Below are positions 14,294 to 23,066 of a stretch of 64,000 nt of DNA, piece after piece; the first letter of the stretch is position 1; each line of letters starts with the position of its first letter. The notes under the pieces were generated by a model. The model had not been told where the DNA came from. It ran no database searches and was given only the letters and a program-made list of their open reading frames with translations. The position numbers and the translations under genes were made by a program. The stretch is from Achromobacter veterisilvae (GTDB lineage: Bacteria; Pseudomonadota; Gammaproteobacteria; Burkholderiales; Burkholderiaceae_B), in assembly GCF_900496975.1 (NCBI RefSeq), contig NZ_UFQC01000005.1, positions 124,001 through 188,000 of the forward strand. The letters are read 5' to 3'.

Positions 14294-15265
14294 ATGATGA
14301 TGAAGAGACTATTGGCCGGCGTGGCGCTGGCCTGCATCGGCGCGAGCGGCCCGGCGCTGGCCCAGGACAACTACCCCAACCGCCCCGTGCGCATCGTGGT
14401 GCCGTTCTCGCCGGGCGGCGCGACCGACATCATGAGCCGCCTGCTGGCGGAGAAGCTCGGCGCCAGGCTGGGCCAGCCGGTGATCGTGGAGAACAAGCCG
14501 GGCGGCGGCACGATGATCGCCTCCGACTACGTCTCGCGCGCCGAGCCCGACGGCTACACCTTGCTGATGGCGGCGTCTTCGCTGGGCATCGCGCCCAGCA
14601 TCTACGCCAAGGTCAATTACGACCCCATCAAGGACTTCACGCCCGTCAGCCAGGTGGCCTCGGTGGTGCACGTGCTGGAAGTGCATCCGTCGGTTCCCGC
14701 CAAGAACGTGGGCGAGCTCATCGCCTACCTGAAGGCGAATCCCGGCAAGGTCAGCTATGGCTCGGTGGGCACCGGCAGCTCCACCCACCTGGAGGCCGAA
14801 CTGTTCAACAGCATGGCGGGCGTGCAGATGGCGCACATCCCGTACAAGGGCAGCGCGCCGGCCTTGAACGATCTGGTGGCGGGCCGCCTGCAGGTCATGT
14901 TCGACGCCTGGGCGTCGTCTGGCCCCTTCGTGAAGGACGGCAAGCTGCGCGTGCTGGCGGTGACCACGGCCCAGCCTTCGGCCTCGGTCCCGGACCTGCC
15001 GACCGTGGCGGCCTCGGGCCTGCCCGGCTATTCCGCCATGCCCTGGCTGGGCCTGGTGGCGCCCGCCCGCACGCCGCAGCCGGTGGTGGACAAGCTCTAC
15101 AAGAACCTGGCGCAGATCCTGGAGCAGCCCGACGTCAAGGCGCAGTTCGTGGGGCTGGGGCTGGACATCATCGGCAGCGACCCCAAGGCCTTCGGCGAGT
15201 TCATCCGCCAGGACGTCGCGACCTGGGCCAAGGTCGCGCGCGAGTCGAACATCCGCCTGGAGTGA
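14294..15265 (+). CDS. Bug/TctC-family periplasmic substrate-binding protein
   Basis: This 323-residue tripartite-tricarboxylate-transporter receptor has a signal peptide (MMMKRLLAGVALACIGASG, cleavage after PALA) followed by the family hallmark YPNRPVRIVVPFSPGG. Bug proteins bind carboxylates or amides through two water-bridged loops. No TctA/TctB membrane genes are adjacent, as is usual for orphan Bug genes in Bordetella relatives. AGGAGGAGA precedes the start. Its place between the CoA ligase and the acyl-CoA dehydrogenases suggests it captures the acid degraded by this operon. Confidence 0.93.
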   Translation: MMMKRLLAGVALACIGASGPALAQDNYPNRPVRIVVPFSPGGATDIMSRLLAEKLGARLGQPVIVENKPGGGTMIASDYVSRAEPDGYTLLMAASSLGIAPSIYAKVNYDPIKDFTPVSQVASVVHVLEVHPSVPAKNVGELIAYLKANPGKVSYGSVGTGSSTHLEAELFNSMAGVQMAHIPYKGSAPALNDLVAGRLQVMFDAWASSGPFVKDGKLRVLAVTTAQPSASVPDLPTVAASGLPGYSAMPWLGLVAPARTPQPVVDKLYKNLAQILEQPDVKAQFVGLGLDIIGSDPKAFGEFIRQDVATWAKVARESNIRLE

Positions 15266-15269
15266 CGGC

Positions 15270-16457
15270 ATGACCCAGTTGGAAACCGCCGCGGCGGACG
15301 ACGAGGCGTTCCGCCAGGACTTGCGCGCCTGGCTGGAGCGGGCCTATGCCGGCTTCGTCCGCGGCTGGCCGGGCGGGGCCGATCCGCGCAACCTGGATTT
15401 CCGGCGCGCCTGGGAAGACACCCTTTGCGCCAACGGCTGGTCGGGGCTGGGCTGGCCCACGGAACACGGCGGACGCGCCTTGCCGCTGTCGCGGCAGGCG
15501 GTGTTCCACGAAGAGCATGCGCGCTGCGGCTCGCCGCTGGGCGTGAACCTGATCGGGCACGGCATTCTTGCGCCGACGCTGCTGCATTTCGGCACCGAGG
15601 CGCAGAAGCGCCGCTTCCTGCCCGGCATCCTGTCCAACCGCGAGATCTGGTGCCAGGGCTATTCGGAACCGGGCGCCGGTTCCGACCTGGCCTCGGTGCG
15701 CGCGCGGGCGGAGCCGGCGCCGGGCGGCTACCTCCTGAACGGCCACAAGATCTGGACCTCGTTCGCGGACCGGGCGCAGCGGTGCTTCGTGCTGGCGCGC
15801 ACGGATCCGCGGGCGTCGCGGCACAAGGGACTGAGCTTCCTGCTCGTGGACATGCGCAGCCCCGGCGTGCGCGTGGAGCCCATCCGCCAGCTCACGGGCG
15901 AGGCCGAGTTCTGCGAAGTGTTTTTCGAGAACGTGTTCGTGCCCGGCGAGGACCTGCTGGGCGAGGAAAACCAGGGCTGGAGGATCGCCATGGCCGCGGC
16001 CGGCTTCGAGCGCGGCACCTACTTCATCCCGCGGCTGGTGCGGTTCGCGCAGGAATTGCGGCAGGTGCGCGAACTGGCGCTGTGCGCCGACGCCTACGGC
16101 CGCGTGCCGGCGTCCTCGGCCGACGTGCGCCACCGCTGGGCGCGGCTGGCCGCCGACAGCCACGTGCTGGCGCTGAAATCGCAGCGCGCGCTGGCCGGCG
16201 CCATGCGCGGCGATCCGCCCGGCCCGGAGGGTTCTTCCACCAAGATCCACTGGAGCGAAGCCCACCAGCGCCTGCTCGAACTGTCGATGCAGTTGCTGGG
16301 CGACGAGGCCTGCCTGGCGGAAGCGACGGCCGTCCCGGGGGCCGCCGGCCTGGTGCATGCCTACCTGTGGTCGCGCGCCGAAACCATTCTGGCTGGCACT
16401 TCGGAGATCCAGCGCAACATCGTCGCCGAGCAGATGCTCGGCCTGCCCAAGGCTTGA
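15270..16457 (+). CDS. Acyl-CoA dehydrogenase, large subunit type
   Basis: This 395-residue FAD-dependent acyl-CoA dehydrogenase has the FAD/substrate-loop motif WCQGYSEPGAGSDLASVRAR and the C-terminal WSRAETILAGTSEIQRNIVA. At the MCAD-type catalytic-Glu position (Y-E-G-T) it has Ala (LAGTSE), as in dehydrogenases that use a Glu elsewhere or form heteromers. It starts 4 bases after the Bug stop and is followed 6 bases later by a second, shorter dehydrogenase. The pair may form an alpha2beta2 enzyme like the mycobacterial FadE28-FadE29 type. Product: a 2-enoyl-CoA for the hydratase at the operon start. Confidence 0.9.
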   Translation: MTQLETAAADDEAFRQDLRAWLERAYAGFVRGWPGGADPRNLDFRRAWEDTLCANGWSGLGWPTEHGGRALPLSRQAVFHEEHARCGSPLGVNLIGHGILAPTLLHFGTEAQKRRFLPGILSNREIWCQGYSEPGAGSDLASVRARAEPAPGGYLLNGHKIWTSFADRAQRCFVLARTDPRASRHKGLSFLLVDMRSPGVRVEPIRQLTGEAEFCEVFFENVFVPGEDLLGEENQGWRIAMAAAGFERGTYFIPRLVRFAQELRQVRELALCADAYGRVPASSADVRHRWARLAADSHVLALKSQRALAGAMRGDPPGPEGSSTKIHWSEAHQRLLELSMQLLGDEACLAEATAVPGAAGLVHAYLWSRAETILAGTSEIQRNIVAEQMLGLPKA

Positions 16458-16463
16458 ATCCCC

Positions 16464-17504
16464 ATGGACCTGCACCCGACCGAAGACCAGCGCATGCTGC
16501 AAGACGCGGCCCAGCGCTACCTGGCCGAGCGCCATCCTCCCGCCGCGGCGCGCGCCGCCGCCGCCCGGCCCCTGCCGGCACGCCTGGCGCAATGGCGCGA
16601 GATCGCCGGCCAGGGCTGGCCGGCCCTGTTGGCGCCCGTGTCGCAAGACGGGCTGGGGCTGGGCCTGCGCGAGGCCTGGATCGTGGCCGAAGCCGCCGGG
16701 CGGCACCTTTTGAGCCTGCCGCTGGCGGCCAACATGGCGGTCCTGCCCACGCTGTGCGCGGCGGGCGCGGCCGGACCCGCCGCGCAATGGGCCGCCGCGA
16801 TGATGGCGGGCGACACCTATTTCGCCGATGCCGTCCCGCGGCCCGACGGCTCGGCCTTCGTCGAGGGCGCGGGCGAGGGCGTGCGCGCGCTGGCGGTGCG
16901 CCGGACGGGCGCCCGCGCCTTGCGGCTGGAATTGCTCGCGCCCGCGGCGGGCGAGGCCGGGCTGGACCCGACCATGCCGGTGGCGCGGGTCCGCTCTCCG
17001 GAAGTGCTGGAGAGCGTGGACCTGGAGGCCGGCCCGGAAACCTGGACGCTGCTGCGCACCCGGCTGCGCCTGCTGCGGACCGCCGAATTGCTGGGCGCGG
17101 CGTCGGCCGCCCTGGACGCGGCGGCGGCCTACGCGCGCGAACGCCGCCAGTTCGATCGCGCGATCGGCGCGAACCAGGCGGTCAAGCACCGCCTGGCCGA
17201 CGACTGGATGGCCCTGGACGACGCGCGGCTGGCCGGCGTCGCGGCCGCCGTCGCGCTCGATGCCGGCGCCGCGTCGGCGGAGCGGGACAGCCTGTTCGCG
17301 CCCCTGCTGGCGGCCGAGGCCGGCCGGCGCGCGGCGCAGAACGCCATCCAGGTCCACGGGGCGCTGGGCGTGACCTGGGAATGCGGCGCGCACCTCTACC
17401 TGAAGCGCGTGCTGCGCCTGGCGGCGAGCCTGGAGGCGGAAGCGTCCCGCTCGGAACTGCTGGAGCGGATCTGGGAAGGCGCGGGCGGCGGACTGGCGGC
17501 TTAG
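16464..17504 (+). CDS. Acyl-CoA dehydrogenase, small partner subunit type
   Basis: This 346-residue protein is shorter than usual for the family. N-terminal dehydrogenase homology (DLHPTEDQRMLQDAAQRYLAER) and the C-terminal helical domain (AAAYARERRQFDRAIGANQAVKHRLAD, VHGALGVTWECGAHLYLKR) are clear, but the middle beta domain is reduced and the S-E-P-G-A-G-S-D loop and G-T-S-E-I-Q motif are absent. This fits the non-FAD-contacting partner of a heteromeric dehydrogenase. It is the last gene of the operon. It could alternatively be an inactive paralogue. Confidence 0.87.
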   Translation: MDLHPTEDQRMLQDAAQRYLAERHPPAAARAAAARPLPARLAQWREIAGQGWPALLAPVSQDGLGLGLREAWIVAEAAGRHLLSLPLAANMAVLPTLCAAGAAGPAAQWAAAMMAGDTYFADAVPRPDGSAFVEGAGEGVRALAVRRTGARALRLELLAPAAGEAGLDPTMPVARVRSPEVLESVDLEAGPETWTLLRTRLRLLRTAELLGAASAALDAAAAYARERRQFDRAIGANQAVKHRLADDWMALDDARLAGVAAAVALDAGAASAERDSLFAPLLAAEAGRRAAQNAIQVHGALGVTWECGAHLYLKRVLRLAASLEAEASRSELLERIWEGAGGGLAA

Positions 17505-17524
17505 GACGGGCGGGGAGTCCGGCC

Positions 17525-17539
17525 TACAATCCCGCCATG
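17525..17539 (+). promoter_or_regulatory. -10 element implying a leaderless mRNA
   Basis: TACAAT at 17525-17530 is a five-of-six match to the sigma-70 -10 and ends 6 bases before the ATG at 17537, so transcription should begin at or near the A of the start codon. No Shine-Dalgarno sequence is present. The -35 is poor (TTAGGA, 17501-17506, spacing 18). Confidence 0.5.
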
Positions 17540-18307
17540 CACAAATCGACCTTTCCTTCCGAACTCGACCAGCCGACTCTTTCCGAGGTGGACGGCGTCC
17601 GCTATCTGCACTTCAACACCGAATGGGTCCAGGGCGCGATGCGCATCAAGAATCCCTCGGAACTGGTGCTGGAATACACCGGCCAGATGATGGCCTGGCT
17701 GCTGTTCCTGGACCCGCCCAAGGAAGAGGCCATCGGCATGCTGGGTCTGGGCGCCGGGTCGCTGGCGCGTTTCTGCGTGAAGCACACCCGCAGCCCGCTG
17801 CTGGCGGTGGAGTGGAATCCGCGCGTGACGGCGGCCTGCCATATGTTCTTCCGGCTGCCCGGGTCCAACCGGCTCGAGGTCGAGCACGCCGACGCCGGCG
17901 CCTGGGTGGCGGATCCGCTGAACGCGGGGCGCTGCCCAGTGCTGATGGTGGACCTCTACGACGCCTCGGCCGAAGGGCCGGTGCGCGACAGCGTGAAGTT
18001 CTACCGGGACTGCCGCCGCGTGCTGGGCGAGGTGGGCGTGCTGGCGGTGAATCTGTTCGGCCGCCATGAAAGCTTCGGCAAGAACATCGACAACCTGTCC
18101 AAGGCCTTCGACGACCGCGTGGTGCTGCTGCCTGAAATCGACGCCGGCAACCAGATCGTGCTGGCGTTTTCCGGCCCGCGCCTGGCGATCTCGCCGGCCC
18201 AGTTGCTGGGCAGGGCCGCGGTGGTCGAGGCCCGCTACGGCCTGCCGGCGCGGCGCTGGGCGCGTTCGCTGACGCGCCACGCCGTGGACGGCATGCTGCA
18301 CTTCTAG
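17537..18307 (+). CDS. Spermidine-synthase-like class I methyltransferase fold protein
   Basis: This 256-residue soluble protein has a Rossmann methyltransferase core: AdoMet-type loop GMLGLGAGSLARFCVKH (about 75), acidic strand end AVEWNPRV, and LMVDLYDASAEGP (about 137). It resembles spermidine synthases but lacks their typical N-terminal beta-hairpin domain and the G-G-G-D-G loop, so aminopropyl transfer is doubtful; many such proteins are annotated only by fold. It is a single gene between two catabolic operons and appears to be expressed from a leaderless transcript. Substrate unknown. Confidence 0.75.
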   Translation: MHKSTFPSELDQPTLSEVDGVRYLHFNTEWVQGAMRIKNPSELVLEYTGQMMAWLLFLDPPKEEAIGMLGLGAGSLARFCVKHTRSPLLAVEWNPRVTAACHMFFRLPGSNRLEVEHADAGAWVADPLNAGRCPVLMVDLYDASAEGPVRDSVKFYRDCRRVLGEVGVLAVNLFGRHESFGKNIDNLSKAFDDRVVLLPEIDAGNQIVLAFSGPRLAISPAQLLGRAAVVEARYGLPARRWARSLTRHAVDGMLHF

Positions 18308-18366
18308 AACCGGCGCCCGCCCGGGCGGCGACGAACCATTAGGGTAGGTACGGAGGCGGAAGGGGG

Positions 18367-18418
18367 TTTACCTTTCTTCCGGACCGGACCTATCATGGGC
18401 TTATTCATAATTATGAAT
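18367..18418 (+). promoter_or_regulatory. Promoter and 16-bp palindromic operator of the GntR gene
   Basis: TTTACC (18367-18372) and TATCAT (18391-18396), 18 bases apart, predict a start near 18403. A perfect 16-bp palindrome ATTCATAATTATGAAT occupies 18403-18418, right at the predicted start, in an otherwise GC-rich region. It is a good candidate autoregulatory operator for the GntR protein encoded 38 bases downstream. Confidence 0.55.
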
Positions 18419-18455
18419 TACAGCGGGCGGCGGCAAGCCCGCCGGCCATCGTCCC

Positions 18456-19208
18456 ATGACCCTACCCATCGTCCGGCAAGCCCTCTACCTGGAAGTCGCC
18501 GACCGCCTGCGCGGCATGATCCACGCGCGCTCCCTGCGCAATGGCGAATGGATCGACGAACTGCGCCTGGCGGGCGAGCTGGGCATTTCCCGCACGCCGC
18601 TGCGCGAGGCGCTGAAGGTGCTGGCCACCGAAGGGCTGGTGCGGCTGGAGCCCCGGCGCGGCTGTTTCGTCAACGAACTGTCCGCGCAAGACCTGGAAGA
18701 CATCTTCCCGCTGATGGCCATGCTGGAAGGGCGCTGCGCCTTCGAGGCCGCGCGCAAGGCCAGCGACGAACAACTGGCCGCGCTGGAACCGCTGCATGCC
18801 GCCCTGGCGGGCCATGCCGAGGCCGGGCGCATCGACGCCTACTACAAAACCAACTACCTGATCCACGAAGCGGTGCAGGCCCTGGCCGGCAACCAGTGGC
18901 TGTCGGACGTGGTCGGCAACCTGCGCAAGGTGCTGAGCCTGTCGCGCCACCGCAGCCTGTCGCAGCCGGGCCGGATCCAGCAGTCCTGCGCCGAGCACCT
19001 GGCCATTTTCGCGGCGCTGAAGGCGCGCGACTGCGAAGCCGCCCAGGCGCTCGCGCACACCCACCTGATGCGGCAGTTGGAAGCGCTGCGCGCATTGAGC
19101 CACGCGGACGCCGGCGATCCGGCGTCGTCAGCACCCATCGTCATCGAGGAGCCCGCCCATGTCCGGACCCGTCAATCTCGCTCCCGCGCGCGGCGCGCGC
19201 ACGCCTGA
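18456..19208 (+). CDS. GntR/FadR-family regulator of the malonate-type operon
   Basis: This 250-residue regulator has a GntR winged HTH at the N-terminus (YLEVADRLRGMIHARSLRNG, LAGELGISRTPLREALKVLA) and an FCD all-alpha effector domain (about 90-225: DIFPLMAMLEGRCAFEAAR, HLAIFAALKARDCEAAQALAH). It heads an operon encoding malonyl-CoA decarboxylase and malonyl-CoA synthetase, the position held by MatR in rhizobial mat operons, so malonate is the likely effector. Its 3' end overlaps the decarboxylase start by 50 bases. The basic C-terminal tail (about 236-250, RQSRSRARRAHA) lies in this overlap and may be dispensable. Confidence 0.88.
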   Translation: MTLPIVRQALYLEVADRLRGMIHARSLRNGEWIDELRLAGELGISRTPLREALKVLATEGLVRLEPRRGCFVNELSAQDLEDIFPLMAMLEGRCAFEAARKASDEQLAALEPLHAALAGHAEAGRIDAYYKTNYLIHEAVQALAGNQWLSDVVGNLRKVLSLSRHRSLSQPGRIQQSCAEHLAIFAALKARDCEAAQALAHTHLMRQLEALRALSHADAGDPASSAPIVIEEPAHVRTRQSRSRARRAHA

Positions 19209-20475
19209 GCCCGAGGCCGATACCCCCGATGCGGCGGCCGCGGCTGAGAGCGCCGGCCTGATCACCCGGCTCGGCCGCCTGTGGGAACGCGGCCGCCTGC
19301 CCAGCGAATCCGAAGTCCGGCGCCTGTTCGAGGCGCGCCTGACCGACGTGGCCGCCAACAAGCTGGCGCGCCGCTGGTGCGAACTGTACGGCGCCGCGGA
19401 CGGCAAGGACCGCCGGCTGATGCTGGCCGCGCTGGCGCAGGCGCGCGGCGCGTTCCCCGACGGCGGCGCCGAGGGCGCGCGCCTTTTCAAGCGCTTCAAC
19501 GCCCAGCCCCAGGGGCTGCGCTTCCTGGTGGAATTGCGCGCGGACATGCTGCGCTGGCGCAAGCAGGTGTCGGGCATCCAGGCGCTGGACAAGGACCTGG
19601 AAGGCCTGCTGTCCGCCTGGTTCGACGTGGGCCTGCTGGAATTGCGTCCGTTGACCTGGGATTCGCCGGCCTCGCTGCTGGAAAAGCTGATCCTCTACGA
19701 GGCCGTCCACGAGATCAAGTCCTGGGACGACCTGCGCCGCCGCGTGTCGCCGGACCGCCGCTGCTACGCCTACTTCCATCCGCAGATGCCCGGGGTGCCG
19801 CTCATCTTCGTGGAAGTGGCCTTCGCCAGCCAGATGGCCGACGACGTGCAGGTGCTGCTGGACAGCACGCTGCCGCCGCAGGACCTGGACAAGGCGCGCT
19901 GGGCCATCTTCTATTCCATTTCGAACACGCAGCCCGGCCTGAAGGGCATCAGCTTCGGCAACTTCCTGCTCAAGCGCGTGGTCGAGCAATTGCTGGACGA
20001 ACTGCCCAAGCTCAAGTCCTTCGCCACCCTGTCGCCGATCCCCGGCTTCGCGGACTGGCTGGGCAAGCTGGACGCGGAGGCGGTCGAAGCCATCGTGCGC
20101 GAGGACAAGGTCCGCGCCAAGACCCGCAAGCGCGAGGGCGTGCCCGATGGGCAGCGCTGGGTCGCGCGCCTGTCCAGGGCGGCCCAGGGCAAGGCGCCGG
20201 ACGTAGTCAGGCGGGCGGGTTTCCGCCTGGCGGCCAGCTACCTGCAATCCATGAAGAACGGGCTGCCGGTGGATCCGGTGGCGCGGTTCCACCTGGGCAA
20301 CGGCGCGCGCATCGAGCGGCTCAACTGGGCGGCGGACACCTCGGCCAAGGGGCTCAAGCAGTCCTGCGCCATGATGGTCAACTATCTCTACGACCTGGAT
20401 GAACTGGACGCCAACCTCGCCCGGCTGGGCGAAGGCAAGCCCCAGGTCAGCCGGGGTGTGGGGCGCGTGGCATAG
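19159..20475 (+). CDS. matA: Malonyl-CoA decarboxylase
   Basis: This 438-residue enzyme converts malonyl-CoA to acetyl-CoA and CO2. The N-terminal helical domain is followed by the GNAT-like catalytic domain, with the family segments YFHPQMPGVPLIFVEVAF and SISNTQPGLKGISFGNF. These include the conserved His of the HP pair and the ISFGNFLLKR region. Length fits bacterial MatA-type enzymes. GAGGAG lies 8 bases before the ATG, supporting this start despite the overlap with the GntR gene. Together with the downstream malonyl-CoA synthetase it forms a two-step malonate-to-acetyl-CoA route. A low-complexity Pro/Ala/Glu segment occupies residues 10-35. Confidence 0.92.
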   Translation: MSGPVNLAPARGARTPEPEADTPDAAAAAESAGLITRLGRLWERGRLPSESEVRRLFEARLTDVAANKLARRWCELYGAADGKDRRLMLAALAQARGAFPDGGAEGARLFKRFNAQPQGLRFLVELRADMLRWRKQVSGIQALDKDLEGLLSAWFDVGLLELRPLTWDSPASLLEKLILYEAVHEIKSWDDLRRRVSPDRRCYAYFHPQMPGVPLIFVEVAFASQMADDVQVLLDSTLPPQDLDKARWAIFYSISNTQPGLKGISFGNFLLKRVVEQLLDELPKLKSFATLSPIPGFADWLGKLDAEAVEAIVREDKVRAKTRKREGVPDGQRWVARLSRAAQGKAPDVVRRAGFRLAASYLQSMKNGLPVDPVARFHLGNGARIERLNWAADTSAKGLKQSCAMMVNYLYDLDELDANLARLGEGKPQVSRGVGRVA

Positions 20476-20518
20476 CGCCGGATCGGCGGCGGAACGACAA
20501 GATAAAAGGGCAGGGGAC

Positions 20519-21310
20519 ATGACGGAAGAGGTGGCTGGCCGCGTGCTGCTGGAGCGCGAGGGGCATCTGGCCTGGGTGACGCTATCGCACCCGGGGCGCC
20601 TGAACGCGATCACGGTGGGCATGTGGCAGGAATTGCGCGAGGTGTTCGAGCGCATCGCGGACGACGACGCCGTGCGCTGCGTCATCGTGCGCGGCGAAGG
20701 CGGCAATTTCGCCGCGGGCGCCGACATCCGCGAATTTCCCGCCCAGCGCGCCGATATGGCGGGCGTGCAGCGCTACCACCGCGAGGTGCTGGCGCCGGCG
20801 CTGCGGGCGGTCGCGCAGTGCCCGCAGCCCGTGGTGGCCCAGATCGAGGGGGTGTGCGTGGGCGGCGGCCTGGAAATCGCCAGCCAGTGCGACCTGCGCA
20901 TCGCGGGCAGTTCGGCGCGCTTCGGCGTGCCGATCAACCGGCTGGGGTTTCCCATGGCGCCCGACGAAATGAGCGGCCTGCTGGCGCTGGCCGGGCGCGC
21001 CGCCACCCTGGCCATCTTGCTGGAAGGACGCGTGTTCGGCGCCGAAGAAGCGCGCGGACTGGGCCTCTTGACCCGCATCGTGGCCGACGGCGAGGTGGCC
21101 GGCGCCGCCCGCCAGAGCGCCGACCGCATCGCGCGGGGCGCGCCGCTTGCCGCCCGCATCAACAAGCGCCTGTCCCGCAGGCTCGCCTCGGGCGGGGCCT
21201 TGACCGAGGACGAATATCGGGATTACTTCTCTTACGCCGAAAGCCGGGACCACAAGGAGGGCGTGCGCGCCTTCCTGGCCGGCGTAGACCCTTCCTTTTC
21301 CGGAGACTAG
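20519..21310 (+). CDS. Enoyl-CoA hydratase/isomerase family protein in mat operon
   Basis: This 263-residue crotonase-fold protein has the oxyanion-hole motifs GEGGNFAAGADIREFPAQ (about 60) and GVCVGGGLEIASQCDLRIA (about 112). It lies between malonyl-CoA decarboxylase and malonyl-CoA synthetase genes, in the same direction and with short gaps. Canonical rhizobial mat operons lack this gene, so it may extend the pathway to substituted malonates or another dicarboxylate. Reaction type is uncertain. Confidence 0.88.
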   Translation: MTEEVAGRVLLEREGHLAWVTLSHPGRLNAITVGMWQELREVFERIADDDAVRCVIVRGEGGNFAAGADIREFPAQRADMAGVQRYHREVLAPALRAVAQCPQPVVAQIEGVCVGGGLEIASQCDLRIAGSSARFGVPINRLGFPMAPDEMSGLLALAGRAATLAILLEGRVFGAEEARGLGLLTRIVADGEVAGAARQSADRIARGAPLAARINKRLSRRLASGGALTEDEYRDYFSYAESRDHKEGVRAFLAGVDPSFSGD

Positions 21311-21315
21311 ACAAG

Positions 21316-22857
21316 GTGAGCAACGCCAATCTATATGCTGTCCTGCAAGGCGGCTTTCCCAAAGACCGCCGCAAAGTCGCGCTGGAGACGCCCGACCTGC
21401 AATACACCTGGGACGACATCGATCGCGCCACCGCGTGCCTGGCCAACCTGCTGGCCTCGCTGGACCTGCCGGCCGGATCGCGCGTGGCGGTGCAGGTCGA
21501 AAAGTCGCCGGAAGCCCTGATGCTGTACCTGGCCACGCTGCGCGCGGGCCTGGTGTACCTGCCGCTGAACACCGCCTACCGCGAATCGGAAATCGAGTAC
21601 TTCCTGGGCAACGCCGAGCCCGCCGTGGTGGTCTGCTCCGGCAAGAACCTGGAATGGGTGAAGCGCGCCGCCGACCGCGCCGGCTGCGCGCACGTCTACA
21701 CGCTGGACGAAGACCGCAGCGGCAGCCTGCTCGACGCCGCCGGGGGTCTGCCGCAGACTTTCAAGACCGTGGCGCGCCAGCCCGACGACCTGGCCGCGAT
21801 CCTGTACACGTCCGGCACCACCGGGCGCAGCAAGGGCGCGATGCTGTCGCACGGCAACCTGGCCGCCAACGCCCGAGTGCTGAACGACTACTGGGGCTGG
21901 CGCAAGGACGACGTGCTGCTGCACATGCTGCCCATCTTCCACGTGCACGGCCTGTTCGTGGCGTCGCACGGCGCGCTGCTGGCCGGCGCGAAGATGATCT
22001 GGCTGCCCAAGCTGGACGCCGACCTGGCCCTGCGCTACCTGCCGCAGAGCACGGTGATGATGGGCGTGCCCACCTATTACGTTCGCCTCCTGGCGGACCC
22101 CCGCTTCGGCCGCGAAGTCTGCGCGAATATGCGCCTGTTCATTTCGGGCTCGGCCCCCTTGCTGGCCGAGACCTTCTCGGATTTCCAGAAGCGCAGCGGC
22201 CACGCCATCCTGGAACGCTACGGCATGAGCGAAACCGTCATGCTGACCTCCAACCCCTACGATCCGGGGCTGGGCGAGCGCCTGGCCGGCACCGTGGGCC
22301 GCGCCCTGCCGGGCGTGCAGGTGCGCGTGGTGGACGATGCCGGCATCGCGCAGGCTCCGGGCGAGATCGGCAACGTGCAGGTGCGCGGGCCCAATGTGTT
22401 CTCGGGCTATTGGCGCATGCCGGAGAAGACCCGCGAGGAATTCACCGACGACGGCTGGTTCAAGACGGGCGACGTGGGCCGCTGGGGCGGCGAATCCGCG
22501 GGGCGCGACGTGCCCGCCGACTACCTGTCCATCGTGGGCCGCAGCAAGGACCTGATCATCTCGGGCGGGTACAACGTCTATCCGAAGGAAATCGAGACGC
22601 TGATCGACGACATGCCCGGCGTGGCCGAGTCCGCGGTCATCGGCGTGCCGCATGCCGATTTCGGCGAGGCGGTGGTGGCCGTGGTGGTGCCCAAGGAAGG
22701 CGCGGCGCTGGACGCGGCCGCCATGCAGGCCGAACTGAAGGCGCGCATCGCCAACTTCAAGGTGCCCAAGCGCGTGCACATCATCGACCAACTGCCGCGC
22801 AACACCATGGGCAAGGTCCAGAAGAACGTGCTGCGCGAAACCTACCAGGCGCTCTGA
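21316..22857 (+). CDS. matB: Malonyl-CoA synthetase (MatB-like ANL-family ligase)
   Basis: This 513-residue ANL adenylate-forming ligase shows the P-loop ILYTSGTTGRSKGAMLSH (about 155), YGMSE (A5), the TGDVG Asp (A7), GRSKDLIISGGYNVYPKEIE (A8 hinge) and PRNTMGKVQK with the catalytic Lys (A10). It activates a carboxylate, most likely malonate, to its CoA ester with ATP. The start is GTG at 21316, with GGAGA upstream; no ATG precedes the conserved N-terminus. It lies 5 bases after the hydratase stop. Malonate specificity is inferred from the neighbouring decarboxylase; methylmalonate is also possible. Confidence 0.9.
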   Translation: MSNANLYAVLQGGFPKDRRKVALETPDLQYTWDDIDRATACLANLLASLDLPAGSRVAVQVEKSPEALMLYLATLRAGLVYLPLNTAYRESEIEYFLGNAEPAVVVCSGKNLEWVKRAADRAGCAHVYTLDEDRSGSLLDAAGGLPQTFKTVARQPDDLAAILYTSGTTGRSKGAMLSHGNLAANARVLNDYWGWRKDDVLLHMLPIFHVHGLFVASHGALLAGAKMIWLPKLDADLALRYLPQSTVMMGVPTYYVRLLADPRFGREVCANMRLFISGSAPLLAETFSDFQKRSGHAILERYGMSETVMLTSNPYDPGLGERLAGTVGRALPGVQVRVVDDAGIAQAPGEIGNVQVRGPNVFSGYWRMPEKTREEFTDDGWFKTGDVGRWGGESAGRDVPADYLSIVGRSKDLIISGGYNVYPKEIETLIDDMPGVAESAVIGVPHADFGEAVVAVVVPKEGAALDAAAMQAELKARIANFKVPKRVHIIDQLPRNTMGKVQKNVLRETYQAL

Positions 22858-22906
22858 GCCCGCGGCGGCCGCCTCCCTTACCGGGGGCGCGGCCTTCGCC
22901 GCGGGC
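22858..22906 (+). repeat. Inverted repeat after matB
   Basis: GCCCGCGGCG (22858-22867) and CGCCGCGGGC (22897-22906) are perfect 10-bp arms around a 29-base loop, starting right after the matB stop. There is no U-run. It may partly terminate or stabilise the mRNA before the downstream Bug gene, which lies 209 bases away. Confidence 0.4.
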
Positions 22907-23066
22907 AGGCAAGCGCGACGCCCGCGGACAGCGGGGCAACCCCATTTTCCAGGAGCCCATTCCCAGACATTCCACCCAAGCCCGAGCAGCTTCATTCAAT
23001 AAGAAATTCAAGAGACGAGACGCAATAGAACCGCGCCGTCCCCATGCTGCAGCAAGAGGAGACAAC

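Noticed and set aside
15425..18307. One 960-codon plus-strand frame spanning the dehydrogenases and the methyltransferase
   Set aside because: Only its last 256 codons, starting at 17537, encode a recognisable protein; the earlier part is an out-of-frame reading of the two dehydrogenase genes.
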